Assembly: GCA_965260935.1 (NCBI GenBank)
Contig: OZ253374.1
Location: forward strand, 4,154,001 to 4,218,000
Source of the DNA: JBBROS01 sp965260935
GTDB lineage: Bacteria; Pseudomonadota; Alphaproteobacteria; Acetobacterales; Acetobacteraceae
Direction of reading: 5' to 3'
Length of the DNA: 64,000 bases
A model generated the notes under the pieces. It did no database searches. It was not told the origin of the DNA and worked only from the letters and a program-made list of their open reading frames with translations. Shown here piece by piece: positions 35,414-44,362 of the stretch. How positions within the stretch are numbered: position 1 is the first letter of the stretch; every line of letters begins with the position of its first letter. A program made the position numbers and the translations under genes.

Positions 35414-37315
35414 TCAATCAACAAGGCCGAGCGCGCGGGCGATGTCGTCGAGGGCCGCCGGGTCTTCGATGGTGGCGGGGGCGGCGTAGTCCTCGCCGTC
35501 GGCGATCTTGCGCATGGTGGCGCGGAGGATCTTGCCCGAGCGGGTCTTGGGCAGCCGGCCAACGGCGACGACGCGTTTCAGCGCCGCGACGGGGCCGATC
35601 TGGGTGCGGACGAGGTTGACGATCTCGCGCTCGATGGCCTCGCTCGACTGCGACGCGCCGGATTTCAGCACGACGAAGCCGCACGGGACCTCGCCTTTGA
35701 CGCCGTCCTTCACGGCGATGACCGCGCATTCGGCGACGGCCGGGTGGGAGGCGAGGACTTCTTCCATGGCGCCGGTGGAAAGGCGGTGGCCGGCGACGTT
35801 GATGATGTCGTCGGTCCGGCCCATGACCCAGACGTAGCCGTCCGTATCGAGATACCCGGCATCGGAGGTATCGTAGAAACCCGGGTAATGGGCGAGGTAG
35901 CTGTCGTGGAAGCGCTGGTCGTCGCGCCAAAGGGTGACGGCGGCGCCGGGGGGCAGGGGAAGTTTGAGGGCGATGGCGCCGGTTTCGCCCGGGGGGAGCG
36001 GAGCGCCCGATTGGCCGCGGATCTCGGCGGCCCAGCCGGGCATGGGGACGGTGGAGGAGCCGGGCTTGACCTCGAGCATGCCGAGGCCGAGCGGGTCGGC
36101 GGTGATGGGCCAGCCAGTCTCGGTCTGCCACCAGTGATCGATGATGGGGACGCCGAGGCTGCGCTGCGCCCAGGTGACGGTGTCGGGGTCGGCGCGCTCG
36201 CCGGCGAGGAACAGGGCGCGGAGGGCGGAGAGATCGTATTCGGCGAGGTGGGCGGCGTCCGGGTCCTCCTTGCGGATGGCGCGCAGGGCGGTGGGGGCGG
36301 TGAAGAGGACGTGGACCCGGTGCTCGCCGGCCACGCGCCAGAAGGCGCCGGCGTCGGGTGTGCCGACGGGCTTGCCCTCGTACAAGACGGTGGCGCAGCC
36401 GGCGAGGAGGGGGGCGTAGACGATGTAGCTGTGGCCGACCACCCAGCCGACGTCCGAGGCGGTCCAGAAGGTCTCGCCGGGGGCGAGGCCGTAGATGGCG
36501 GACATGGTCCAGCGCAGGGCGACCATGTAGCCGCCATGGTCGCGCACGATGCCCTTGGGGCGGCCCGTGGTGCCGGAGGTGTAGAGGATATAGAGCGGGT
36601 GGGTGGGGGCGAGCTCGGCGCAGGGGCTCGGGCGCCCGTCCTTGAGTGCGGCGAGGGCGGCGGATCGAAGGCTGGCCCAGTCGTGGTCCTGGCCGGGGCG
36701 GAGGTCGGCCCGGCATTGCGGGCGCTGGAGGACGACGCAGGCGCGGGGCTGGTGGGCGGATTGGGCGAGCGCGGCGTCGAGCAGGGGTTTGTAGGGGATG
36801 GTTCGTGCGGGCTCGATGCCGCAGGAGGCGCACAGGATGGCGGCGGGCTGGGCGTCGTCGATGCGGGCGGCAAGCTCCTTGGCCGCGAAGCCGCCGAACA
36901 CGACGGAGTGGATGGCGCCGATGCGGGCGCAGGCGAGCATGGCGACGAGGGTTTCGGGGATCATGGGCATGTAAACGACAACGCGGTCGCCTTGGCCGAC
37001 GCCGAGGCCGGTCAGCATCAGGGCGCAGGCTTGCACGTCTTGCAGCATCTCGGCGTAGGTGATGGTGCGCTTGGTGCCGGTGACGGGGCTGTCGTGGATG
37101 ACGGCGGGCTGGCGGCCTCGCCCGTCGTGGACGTGGCGGTCGAGGGCGTTGTGGCAGATGTTGCAGGCGCCGTCGGGAAACCAGCGGCCGTAGGGGCCGG
37201 AAGCGGGGTCGAAAACGGTTTCGGGCGGGGCGAACCATTCGAGCTGCCGGGCCGCTTCGCGCCAGAAGGCCTCGGGATCGTGCTGCCAGGCTTGATAGCT
37301 TTCTCGATACGACAC
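35414..37315 (-). CDS. prpE: Propionyl-CoA synthetase (AMP-forming acyl-CoA synthetase)
   Basis: A 633-residue ANL-superfamily ligase. Signature blocks are YTSGTTGRPKGIVRD, GWVVGHSYIVYAPLLAG, YLDTDGYVWVMGRTDDIINV and the C-terminal catalytic lysine in KTRSGKILRATMRKIADGE, the site of acetyl-lysine control in this family. The N-terminal ACAS domain with SYRESYQAWQHDPEAFW and NICHNALDRHV is typical of PrpE rather than acetyl-CoA synthetase. It activates propionate to propionyl-CoA. The gene is read against its neighbours. Propionate entry could serve the methylcitrate or methylmalonyl route; neither is in the window. Confidence 0.9.
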   Translation of the reverse strand: MSYRESYQAWQHDPEAFWREAARQLEWFAPPETVFDPASGPYGRWFPDGACNICHNALDRHVHDGRGRQPAVIHDSPVTGTKRTITYAEMLQDVQACALMLTGLGVGQGDRVVVYMPMIPETLVAMLACARIGAIHSVVFGGFAAKELAARIDDAQPAAILCASCGIEPARTIPYKPLLDAALAQSAHQPRACVVLQRPQCRADLRPGQDHDWASLRSAALAALKDGRPSPCAELAPTHPLYILYTSGTTGRPKGIVRDHGGYMVALRWTMSAIYGLAPGETFWTASDVGWVVGHSYIVYAPLLAGCATVLYEGKPVGTPDAGAFWRVAGEHRVHVLFTAPTALRAIRKEDPDAAHLAEYDLSALRALFLAGERADPDTVTWAQRSLGVPIIDHWWQTETGWPITADPLGLGMLEVKPGSSTVPMPGWAAEIRGQSGAPLPPGETGAIALKLPLPPGAAVTLWRDDQRFHDSYLAHYPGFYDTSDAGYLDTDGYVWVMGRTDDIINVAGHRLSTGAMEEVLASHPAVAECAVIAVKDGVKGEVPCGFVVLKSGASQSSEAIEREIVNLVRTQIGPVAALKRVVAVGRLPKTRSGKILRATMRKIADGEDYAAPATIEDPAALDDIARALGLVD

Positions 37316-37748
37316 AGGCGCCCCCTATGGTTTCGTTTGGGGCGAGTGTAGCAAAGTGGAGGCGAGGTGGGGGATAAGTGGTGCAGGTGGCCCGGCTTGA
37401 TGCCGAGACCTTTGCCCGCGTGGCGTCCAGCCGCCATCAGGCAGGCCGCCTAAGCGTTCACTTGATCCCCCTAGTTTGCGGGGGAAAGCCGCTCGACATC
37501 GTGCAGTTCGGCCAGTCGCTTTCTTCCCGCGGCAACAAGGGTTCGAACCCCGGCATGGGACGCCAGCTTAACCGAACGTCAATTGTTCCGTCCTAAAGAA
37601 GGCGGCATACGTCATCTGAGAACCGGAAGGCCCTCCGTTGCGCGCCGATCTGAACACGCTCCTTGATCCATGATAACACCCGTGCCACCACTCTGCCATC
37701 TTGAGGGTGGTATAAGCTGCCGCAACACAAGTCGATGGAAACGCCGCC
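37316..37748. other. Intergenic region between prpE and galU
   Basis: Both neighbouring genes are transcribed outward from here. A hairpin CCCCC-TAGTTTGC-GGGGG lies at 37467-37484. The stretch near 37540 (GGGTTCGAACCCC) resembles a tRNA T-loop but no cloverleaf surrounds it. No gene seen. Confidence 0.45.
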
Positions 37749-38630
37749 GTGAGCAAACCTCTCCGTAAAGCTGTCATGCCTGTCGCCGGCCTCGGCACGC
37801 GCTTCTTGCCCGCGACGAAGGCGATCGCGAAGGAGATGCTGCCTGTCGTCGACAAGCCTCTGATCCAATACGCGGTCGAGGAGGCAAGGGCCGCGGGCAT
37901 CGAGCAGTTCTGCTTGATTTCCGGGCGCGGCAAGACGGCGCTGATCGACCATTTCGACGTGGCCTACGAGCTGGAAACCAACCTGCGGGAGCGCGGCAAG
38001 ACCGAGATGCTCGACATGCTGGAAAGCATGAAAATCCCGCCCGGGTCGATCACCACGGTGCGCCAGCAGGTGCCGCTGGGTCTCGGCCATGCGATCTGGT
38101 GCGCCCGGGCCTTCATCGGCGAGGACCCGTTCGCGATTCTGCTGCCGGACGACCTTGTGCTGTCTGAAACGCCGTGCCTCAAGCAACTCGCGGACGTTTA
38201 TGCCGAGACCGGCGGCAACGTGGTGGCGGTGGCCGAAGTCCCGCGCGAGCAGACCAACCGCTACGGCGTGCTGAAAGTGGGCGCGGACGACGGCCGGCGC
38301 GTCGAGGTCATGGGCCTGGTGGAAAAACCCAAGCCCGCCGACGCGCCGAGCAACCTGACGGTGATCGGCCGCTACATCCTCCTCCCCGAGGTCATCAAGC
38401 ATTTGTCGGCCATGGAGCGCGGCGCGGGCAACGAGGTGCAGCTCACCGACGGGATGTCGAAGATGATCGGCCACACGCCATTCCACGGTCTTCGCTACGA
38501 GGGCCGGCGGTTCGATTGCGGCGACAAGGTCGGTTTCCTGGAAGCCCAGATCGCGTTCGCGCTGAAGCGTCCGGACCTTGCCGACGCCGTCCGGGCTTTC
38601 CTGCGCACCTACACCGAGGGGAGCTGCTAA
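37749..38630 (+). CDS. galU: UTP-glucose-1-phosphate uridylyltransferase
   Basis: A 293-residue nucleotidyltransferase. The nucleotide-binding signature is KAVMPVAGLGTRFLPATKAI; FAILLPDDLVL carries the metal-binding Asp; EVQLTDGMSKMI and FDCGDKVGFLEAQI are diagnostic of GalU. It makes UDP-glucose for polysaccharide and lipopolysaccharide precursors. The start is GTG at 37749. The stop overlaps the start of the phosphohexomutase gene (TAATG), giving a two-gene unit that makes sugar nucleotides from hexose phosphates. Confidence 0.95.
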   Translation: MSKPLRKAVMPVAGLGTRFLPATKAIAKEMLPVVDKPLIQYAVEEARAAGIEQFCLISGRGKTALIDHFDVAYELETNLRERGKTEMLDMLESMKIPPGSITTVRQQVPLGLGHAIWCARAFIGEDPFAILLPDDLVLSETPCLKQLADVYAETGGNVVAVAEVPREQTNRYGVLKVGADDGRRVEVMGLVEKPKPADAPSNLTVIGRYILLPEVIKHLSAMERGAGNEVQLTDGMSKMIGHTPFHGLRYEGRRFDCGDKVGFLEAQIAFALKRPDLADAVRAFLRTYTEGSC

Positions 38631-40042
38631 TGGCGGCGTTCAGGCACGATTTCCCGCCGACCAGCCTGCGTGAATACGACATCCGGGGCGTGGTGGGGCG
38701 CACCTTGCATCCGGCCGACGCCTTCGCCATCGGCCGCTGCTTCGGCGCCGTCGTCGCGCGCAACGGCGGCGGCAAGGTCGCGGTCGGGTACGACGGACGC
38801 CTCTCGTCGCCGGAGCTTGAGGCTTCCTTGGTTGAGGGCCTGAAGGCCAGCGGCATGTCGGTCCTGCGCGTCGGCCGCGGGCCAACCCCGCTGCTGTATT
38901 TCGCGGCAACCACCCTGGAAACGGACGGGGCCGTGATGGTCACCGGCAGCCATAACCCGCCGGACTACAACGGCTTCAAGATGATGCTCGGCCGCCGGGC
39001 GTTCTTCGGCGCCGACATCCAGAACCTGGGTCGCATAGCCGCCGCCGGCGACGTGGTCGACGAGGCGACCGGCCGCGACGAGACCGTGGATGTGTCCGAC
39101 GCCTACGTGGACCGCCTGGTGCAGGACTGGGACGGCGGCGACCGCAAGCTGAAAGTCGTTTGGGACAGCGCCAACGGCGCCGCCGGGGAAATCCTGGCCA
39201 AGCTGCTGAAAAAGCTGCCCGGCGAGCATAGCGTGCTGAACCAGGCGATCGACGGCAATTTTCCGGCCCACCACCCGGACCCGACGATCCTGAAGAACCA
39301 GCAGCAACTGATCGCGGCCGTGCGCGAAGCGAACGCCGACCTCGGCATTGGCTTCGATGGCGACGCCGACCGGGTCGGCGTGATCGACGATAAAGGCGGA
39401 ATGCTGCTCGGCGACCAGTTAATGGTCGTTCTTTCCCGCGATGTGCTGCGCGAAAGGCCCGGCGCCACCATCATCGCCGACGTGAAGGCGAGCCAGGTGC
39501 TGTTCGACGAGATCGAGGCCGCCGGCGGCAAGCCGTTCATGTTCAAGACCGGGCATAGCCTGATCAAGGCCAAGATGGCCGAGACCGGCGCCCCGTTCGC
39601 GGGCGAGATGAGCGGGCATATCTTCTACGCCGACCGCTGGTACGGCTTCGACGACGCGCTCTACGTCGCGATCCGGCTGCTCGGCATCGTCGCGCGGATG
39701 GACGGCAAGCTCTCCGCCGTCCGCGAAGCCATGCCGCAGGTCGTCAATACCCCGGAACTGCGGTTCGACTGCGACGACACGCGCAAGTTCGAGGTGGTGC
39801 AGGAAGTGGCCGCCCGGCTGCGGGCGCAACGCGCGGCGGTCAACGACATCGACGGCGTCCGCGTGCTGACCGACGACGGCTGGTGGCTGCTGCGCCCATC
39901 CAACACGCAAGCCGTCTTGGTGGCACGGGCGGAGGCACGGGACGAGGCGGGGCTGGAACGGCTCAAGGCGGCGTTGGCGGAGCAGTTGCAGGCGTCGGGG
40001 CTGGAGGCGCCGGACTTCTCGGGGGAGAACGCGGGGCATTAA
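38630..40042 (+). CDS. Phosphomannomutase/phosphoglucomutase
   Basis: A 470-residue alpha-D-phosphohexomutase of AlgC/ManB type. The phosphoserine loop is TGSHNPPDYNGFK, the metal loop DGDADR in GIGFDGDADRVGVID, the sugar loop GEMSGHIFY, and the phosphate-binding C-terminal RPSNTQAVLVARAEA. It interconverts hexose 6- and 1-phosphates, feeding GalU just upstream and GDP-mannose synthesis. The ATG at 38630 overlaps the galU stop. Length and the YDIRG start fit AlgC-like bifunctional enzymes. Confidence 0.92.
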   Translation: MAAFRHDFPPTSLREYDIRGVVGRTLHPADAFAIGRCFGAVVARNGGGKVAVGYDGRLSSPELEASLVEGLKASGMSVLRVGRGPTPLLYFAATTLETDGAVMVTGSHNPPDYNGFKMMLGRRAFFGADIQNLGRIAAAGDVVDEATGRDETVDVSDAYVDRLVQDWDGGDRKLKVVWDSANGAAGEILAKLLKKLPGEHSVLNQAIDGNFPAHHPDPTILKNQQQLIAAVREANADLGIGFDGDADRVGVIDDKGGMLLGDQLMVVLSRDVLRERPGATIIADVKASQVLFDEIEAAGGKPFMFKTGHSLIKAKMAETGAPFAGEMSGHIFYADRWYGFDDALYVAIRLLGIVARMDGKLSAVREAMPQVVNTPELRFDCDDTRKFEVVQEVAARLRAQRAAVNDIDGVRVLTDDGWWLLRPSNTQAVLVARAEARDEAGLERLKAALAEQLQASGLEAPDFSGENAGH

Positions 40043-40176
40043 TGCAGCCTTCGCCTGCCCAACCGCGCCAGCATCAGGTTGAGGCATGGCAAAAGCTTCC
40101 GCTGCCAGCCGCCCGGGAATGATACAACAAACCTGATTTGTTTCGCGATTGATGGTAAGGTGCCAGCATCCGTCCA

Positions 40177-41289
40177 ATGCTTCAACCTCCACCCGCCCAG
40201 CCCGGCATGCGCGAGGACGAGGTCGACACCCCTGCCCTCGTGCTGGACCTCGACGCGTTCGAGCACAACCTCGACCGCATGGCCGCGCTGCTGGCGCCCA
40301 CCGGAACGAAACTCAGGGCGCATGCCAAGACGCATAAATCGCCCGTCATCGCGCACCAGCAGATGCGGCGGGGCGCCGTGGGGCAGTGCGTGCAGAAGGT
40401 GGCGGAAGCCGAGGCGCTCGCCTGGGGCGGCGTGCCCGACATCCTGGTGAGCAACCAAGTGGTGGGCGACGCCAAGCTCGCCCGGCTCGCCGCACTCTCA
40501 GGATTGGCGGCCGTGGCGATCTGCGCCGATCATCCGCACCATGTGGACCGGCTGGCGGCGGCGGCGGAAGCGGCGGGGCGGCGGTTGTCCGTTCTGGTCG
40601 AGATCGACGTGGGCATGGACCGGGCAGGGATCGCGCCGGGTCCGGAGGCGGTGGCGCTTGCCGAGCGGATCGCCGCATCGCCGCACCTGCGGTTCGGCGG
40701 CCTGCAAGCCTACCACGGAACGGCGCAGCACCTGCGCGCCACGGAGGAGCGGGCGCGGGCGGTCGGGGCGGCGGTGGACGACACGCGGCGCACCGTCGAG
40801 CAGTTGCGCCAGCGGGGGCTTCATTGCCCGATCGTCGGCGGCGCGGGCACGGGGACGTTCGAGCTGGAAGCGGCGAGCGGCGTCTACACCGAGATCCAGG
40901 CGGGCAGCTACTGCTTCATGGACGCGGATTACGCGCGCAACCAAGGCGGCACGTCATCCGGGTTCCGCCACGCCTTATTTGTGCTGGCGACGGTGATGAG
41001 CCAGGCGCGGCCCGGCCTTGCGGTGCTGGATGCCGGGCACAAGGCGGTTGCGGTGGATAGCGGCTTGCCGCTCGTGTGGGAGCGGCCCGGCGTGCGCTAC
41101 AGCGGCGCTTCGGACGAGCACGGCAAGCTGGAATGGGCCGAGGGCGAAGGGGTGCGCTTGGGCGAGAAGCTGTGGCTGGTGCCGGGGCATTGCGACCCGA
41201 CGGTTGACCGGTTCGACTGGTACGTGGGCGTGCGCCGCGGCCGGGTCGAATGTCTCTGGCCCGTGGCGGCGCGCGGCGGGTTCAACTGA
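40177..41289 (+). CDS. D-threonine aldolase-like / DSD1-family PLP enzyme
   Basis: A 370-residue fold-type III PLP enzyme. The PLP lysine is Lys51 in LRAHAKTHKSP; the barrel follows with EIDVGMDRAGI and PIVGGAGTGTFELEA; the C-terminal metal site is PGHCDPTVD, with His and Asp two apart as in D-threonine aldolases. The family splits D-beta-hydroxy amino acids to glycine and aldehyde, or dehydrates D-serine in DSD1 members. The substrate is not decided by sequence. It is followed at once by a small DUF3553 gene and then moaA. Confidence 0.85.
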   Translation: MLQPPPAQPGMREDEVDTPALVLDLDAFEHNLDRMAALLAPTGTKLRAHAKTHKSPVIAHQQMRRGAVGQCVQKVAEAEALAWGGVPDILVSNQVVGDAKLARLAALSGLAAVAICADHPHHVDRLAAAAEAAGRRLSVLVEIDVGMDRAGIAPGPEAVALAERIAASPHLRFGGLQAYHGTAQHLRATEERARAVGAAVDDTRRTVEQLRQRGLHCPIVGGAGTGTFELEAASGVYTEIQAGSYCFMDADYARNQGGTSSGFRHALFVLATVMSQARPGLAVLDAGHKAVAVDSGLPLVWERPGVRYSGASDEHGKLEWAEGEGVRLGEKLWLVPGHCDPTVDRFDWYVGVRRGRVECLWPVAARGGFN

Positions 41290-41293
41290 GCCG

Positions 41294-41461
41294 TTGCTGA
41301 TCGAGCCCGGCCAGCGCGTGACGCATCCGAACGAGCCGGATTGGGGCGTGGGGCAGGTGCAATCCGTGATTGGCCTGCGGGTGACGGTCAACTTCGAGCA
41401 CCGCGGCAAGGTGCTGGTGAACGCGGCCGTGGTGCAACTTGAGATCCTGGATGAGGATTAG
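41294..41461 (+). CDS. DUF3553 small protein
   Basis: A 55-residue protein LIEPGQRVTHPNEPDWGVGQ followed by VQSVIGLRVTVNFEHRGKV and a short tail ending LEILDED. This is the DUF3553 pattern (HPxxPDWGxGQVQSxxGxxxTVNFE), a small beta-barrel of the SH3/CarD type. There is no ATG; the likely start is the TTG at 41294, only 4 bases after the previous stop, and an internal CTG is possible. Function unknown; the CarD-like fold may bind protein partners. Confidence 0.8.
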   Translation: MLIEPGQRVTHPNEPDWGVGQVQSVIGLRVTVNFEHRGKVLVNAAVVQLEILDED

Positions 41462-41499
41462 CGCTTGAACCACGGCGCGCTCGGGCCGATTTCCACGGC

Positions 41500-42486
41500 A
41501 TGATCGACCCATTCGGCCGCGACATCTCCTACCTGCGCGTCAGCGTCACCGACCGCTGCGACCTCCGCTGCGTCTACTGCATGGCCGAGGACATGACGTT
41601 TCTGCCCAAGTCGGACGTGCTGAGCCTCGAGGAACTGGAAAGTCTCTGCTCGGCCTTTATCCGCCAGGGCGTCGTGAAGCTGCGCATCACCGGCGGCGAG
41701 CCGCTGGTACGCCGGGATGTGATGACCCTTTTCGGCCGGCTCGGCGCCCGGCTCGGCCAGGGGCTTGAGGAACTGACGCTCACGACCAACGGCACCCAGC
41801 TCGCCAAGTATGCCGACGGGCTCGCGGCGGCCGGCGTGCGCCGGGTGAACGTCAGCCTCGATACGCTCGACCCGGAGCGGTTCAGGCGGATCACCAGATG
41901 GGGCAAGCTGGACAAGGTCCTGCAAGGGATTGAGGCGGCAAAGACGGCGGGGCTGCACGTCAAGATCAACGCCGTGGCCCTGCGCGGCGAGAACGAGGAC
42001 GAGATCGCCTCCATGCTGGCCTGGTGCGGCTCGCAAGGCCACGACCTCTGCCTGATCGAAACCATGCCGATGGGCGACATCGGCGGCGACCGGACCGACC
42101 AATATCTTCCGCTCAGCATCGTCCGGGCCCGCCTGCGCCAACGGTTCACCCTGACGGAGACCAGCTTCAAGACCGGCGGCCCGGCGCGTTACTTCGACGT
42201 GGCCGAGACGGGAACGCGGGTCGGGTTCATCACGCCGATGACGCATAATTTCTGCGAGAGCTGCAACCGCGTCCGCCTGACGTGCACCGGCACGCTGTTC
42301 ATGTGCCTGGGCCAGGACGACGCGGCCGATCTTCGCCGGGTGCTGCGCTCCGGAGCCTCGGATGCGGAGCTGGACGAGGCGATTCTGGAAGCGATTGGGC
42401 GCAAGCCGAAGGGGCATGACTTCGTCATCGACCGGCGGACGACGGCGCCTTCGGTTGGGCGTCATATGAGCATGACGGGGGGTTAG
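41500..42486 (+). CDS. moaA: GTP 3',8-cyclase (molybdenum cofactor biosynthesis)
   Basis: A 328-residue radical-SAM enzyme. The N-terminal [4Fe-4S] site is RCDLRCVYCM (Cys20, 24, 27); GGEPLVRRD binds SAM; the second cluster is FCESCNRVRLTCTGTLFMC near the C-terminus. It converts GTP to 3',8-cyclo-GTP, the first step of molybdopterin synthesis, and so supports the aldehyde oxidoreductase at 10 kb. The usual C-terminal GG motif is present as MTGG. Other moa genes are not in the window. Confidence 0.95.
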   Translation: MIDPFGRDISYLRVSVTDRCDLRCVYCMAEDMTFLPKSDVLSLEELESLCSAFIRQGVVKLRITGGEPLVRRDVMTLFGRLGARLGQGLEELTLTTNGTQLAKYADGLAAAGVRRVNVSLDTLDPERFRRITRWGKLDKVLQGIEAAKTAGLHVKINAVALRGENEDEIASMLAWCGSQGHDLCLIETMPMGDIGGDRTDQYLPLSIVRARLRQRFTLTETSFKTGGPARYFDVAETGTRVGFITPMTHNFCESCNRVRLTCTGTLFMCLGQDDAADLRRVLRSGASDAELDEAILEAIGRKPKGHDFVIDRRTTAPSVGRHMSMTGG

Positions 42487-42498
42487 CTCTCGACCTCG

Positions 42499-42801
42499 CT
42501 ACGGCGAGGAAGGCAAACCCGTAAATAGCGTAAGCAGGTCGTTTTCTGGCGTCTTGCTTCCGAAATGCCTGGTCGGTTCGACCGCTCCGTCGTTATCTGA
42601 TCGTGTCATGGCACTGCTGGCCGCTAATGGCTCGCCGGCTTCGAACTCCTCGCAAACTCCCGCCTGCACCTCCATGAGCCACTGCTCCTCGCCCAGATAA
42701 CCTTGGCGAACAAGACACCGCTCGTTGCCAGTTCGCAATGTACGCAGCAACCAGTCGCGGGCTTGCGCGGCGACCTCGCGGCATTCCGTCGGCGATCGCA
42801 T
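42499..42801 (-). CDS. Hypothetical protein
   Basis: A 100-residue reading frame starting at ATG 42801 (a GTG two codons earlier is possible). It has no signal peptide or membrane helix; the middle is rich in Glu and Ala (EEQWLMEVQAGVCEEFEAGE). I recognise no domain. Its stop lies 12 bases from the convergent moaA stop. It could be real or chance in GC-rich DNA. Confidence 0.35.
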   Translation of the reverse strand: MRSPTECREVAAQARDWLLRTLRTGNERCLVRQGYLGEEQWLMEVQAGVCEEFEAGEPLAASSAMTRSDNDGAVEPTRHFGSKTPENDLLTLFTGLPSSP

Positions 42802-42849
42802 CTTCACATCGTTGAGGTCAGGTCCTGCGGCAGCATGAGCGGCGTTGGA

Positions 42850-43668
42850 TCACTGGATCTTAAGTGCTGGTCCAGGTTGCTCAGCGATCCCTGGCGCGAA
42901 GCCTGTCACCATTCCCAACCGCAAGGTCGCCTGGGATCGCCCGTCCACCAGCGGCAAACCATTCAGCGCCATGGGAAACAGCGTTCGGCTGGGTATGCGC
43001 CGGTCGCGCAGGATGACGGCATTGGTTTCCCCGGCCGCCCGTAGATCGTTCAGGACCGCGAGCGGGTTGGCGTAGGCCAGCAAGACGGTCTCCACGTCGG
43101 CCACGGGCAGCTCGAAGCCGGCGCGCTGCATCAATCCGGCTAGGTCGCGCAAATCCGGGAACGGCGACACGCGCGGCGAGACCCCACCCGACAACGCCGT
43201 CTCTGCCTCGGTCAACGCCGTTCTCAAGGCTCCTAGCGTCCCCAGCGCCGGGAAGCTCGCCAGAAACAACCCTCCGGGGCGGAGTGCCATGCGGAGCTGG
43301 ATCAGCGCGCCCGGCAGGTCGTTGACCCAGTGCAGCGAGAGGCTCGCTACGACAAGATCGAACGCGCCGGGTCCAAACGGTAGCCGCTCCTCGTCCGCCG
43401 CCGCCGCCGGTCCGCCGTTGCGGGCAGCCATGCAGGGAGAAAGGTCGCAACTCACGACATCCAGCCCTCGGGCGCGCAGGAGCGGGGCAACGACGCCCCG
43501 CCCTCCGACGTCCAGCGCCTGCGTGAAACGGGCCGTGGTGTCATCGAGACGGTCGATCAGCCGTTCCGCCATGTCGCGCAGCAGGTCCCCAACCTGCCCC
43601 ACAGTCCGCGCCGCGCGGTCCCGATGCAGGCGGACGGCGTGGCGATCGAAGACTTGCGCGGAGGACAT
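42850..43668 (-). CDS. BioC/NDUFAF5-like SAM methyltransferase
   Basis: A 272-residue class I methyltransferase. The motif I region is ALDVGGRGVVAPLLRARG, motif II DVVSCDLSPCMAA, and motif IV FDLVVASLSLHWVNDLPGAL, where the LHWVND stretch is typical of the BioC/NDUFAF5 group. NDUFAF5 hydroxylates/assembles complex I; BioC methylates malonyl-ACP for biotin. The C-terminal half (GRSQATLRLGMVTGFAP) is family-like. ATG 43668 has GAGG just upstream. It is divergent from the thiol dioxygenase operon and lies in a comF/grxC neighbourhood that I have seen with NDUFAF5-like genes in alphaproteobacteria. Confidence 0.8.
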   Translation of the reverse strand: MSSAQVFDRHAVRLHRDRAARTVGQVGDLLRDMAERLIDRLDDTTARFTQALDVGGRGVVAPLLRARGLDVVSCDLSPCMAARNGGPAAAADEERLPFGPGAFDLVVASLSLHWVNDLPGALIQLRMALRPGGLFLASFPALGTLGALRTALTEAETALSGGVSPRVSPFPDLRDLAGLMQRAGFELPVADVETVLLAYANPLAVLNDLRAAGETNAVILRDRRIPSRTLFPMALNGLPLVDGRSQATLRLGMVTGFAPGIAEQPGPALKIQ

Positions 43669-43753
43669 CGGCCTCACATGCCGTCGCCAACCGCTTTTGA
43701 CCAGCCTGCCATGCCGGGATTACCCTACTCTCGTCCTAAGCAGAGGAACCGCC

Positions 43754-44362
43754 ATGAACGCACCCGCCACCGGGGCCGCCCGTGCCGCCGCCGTCGCCGC
43801 CACAATGAACCAAATCAAGGGGATCGAGCGGGAGCAAGGCGTCAGCCGCCCGTCGCTCGACTCCATGAAGGCCGAGATGCTGCGCTTGGCCGAGAACGAG
43901 GCCCTGTTCCCGGCCAGCGAGTTCCCCCCGCCGCCGCAAGGCGAGCAGGGCGCGCGCCGCTACCTGCTGCAGGAGGACCCGGACGGGCGGTTTGCCATCT
44001 ACCTGCTCTCCATCAATCCCGGCAACAGCACCAAGCCGCACGACCATACCACCTGGGCGGTCGTGGTCGCCGTCGAGGGCCAGGAACTTAACAAGGTCTA
44101 CCGCCGCACCGACGACGGCAGCGCCGAGGGCCGGGCGGCGTTGACGTTGGAACGCGAAGTGATGGTCGAGCCGGGCACGGGCATAGCGCTGATGCCGGAC
44201 GACATCCACTCCATCCACACGAGCGGGGGCCAAAGCACCCGGCACCTGCACGTCTACGGCCTGGCCCTGGAACGCCTGGACGACAGGAAGGGATACGATC
44301 CCGAAACCGGCACGGTGCAGCCTTACAACAAGGCATTCATGAAGCCGACGCAGAACCGCTGA
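43754..44362 (+). CDS. Cysteine dioxygenase-type thiol dioxygenase (cupin)
   Basis: A 202-residue cupin. The iron ligands are His96 and His98 in KPHDHTTWAVVVAVEG, with the third His in DDIHSIHTSGG (152 or 155). RHLHVYG at 164-170 stands where the catalytic Ser-His-Tyr region sits in the family. Such enzymes use O2 to turn a thiol (cysteine, 3-mercaptopropionate, mercaptosuccinate) into a sulfinate. The length matches the bacterial group. The stop overlaps the rhodanese gene ATG (TGATG), so product sulfur is probably handled by that partner. The substrate is unresolved. Confidence 0.85.
   Translation: MNAPATGAARAAAVAATMNQIKGIEREQGVSRPSLDSMKAEMLRLAENEALFPASEFPPPPQGEQGARRYLLQEDPDGRFAIYLLSINPGNSTKPHDHTTWAVVVAVEGQELNKVYRRTDDGSAEGRAALTLEREVMVEPGTGIALMPDDIHSIHTSGGQSTRHLHVYGLALERLDDRKGYDPETGTVQPYNKAFMKPTQNR

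Noticed and set aside
35744..37351. Very long open frames antisense to prpE and other genes
   Set aside because: Gly/Ala/Val- or Arg/Pro-rich shadows of GC-rich codon bias on the opposite strand.
37536..37570. T-loop-like GGGTTCGAACCCC suggesting a tRNA or tmRNA
   Set aside because: No matching acceptor stem, anticodon arm or tmRNA features around it.
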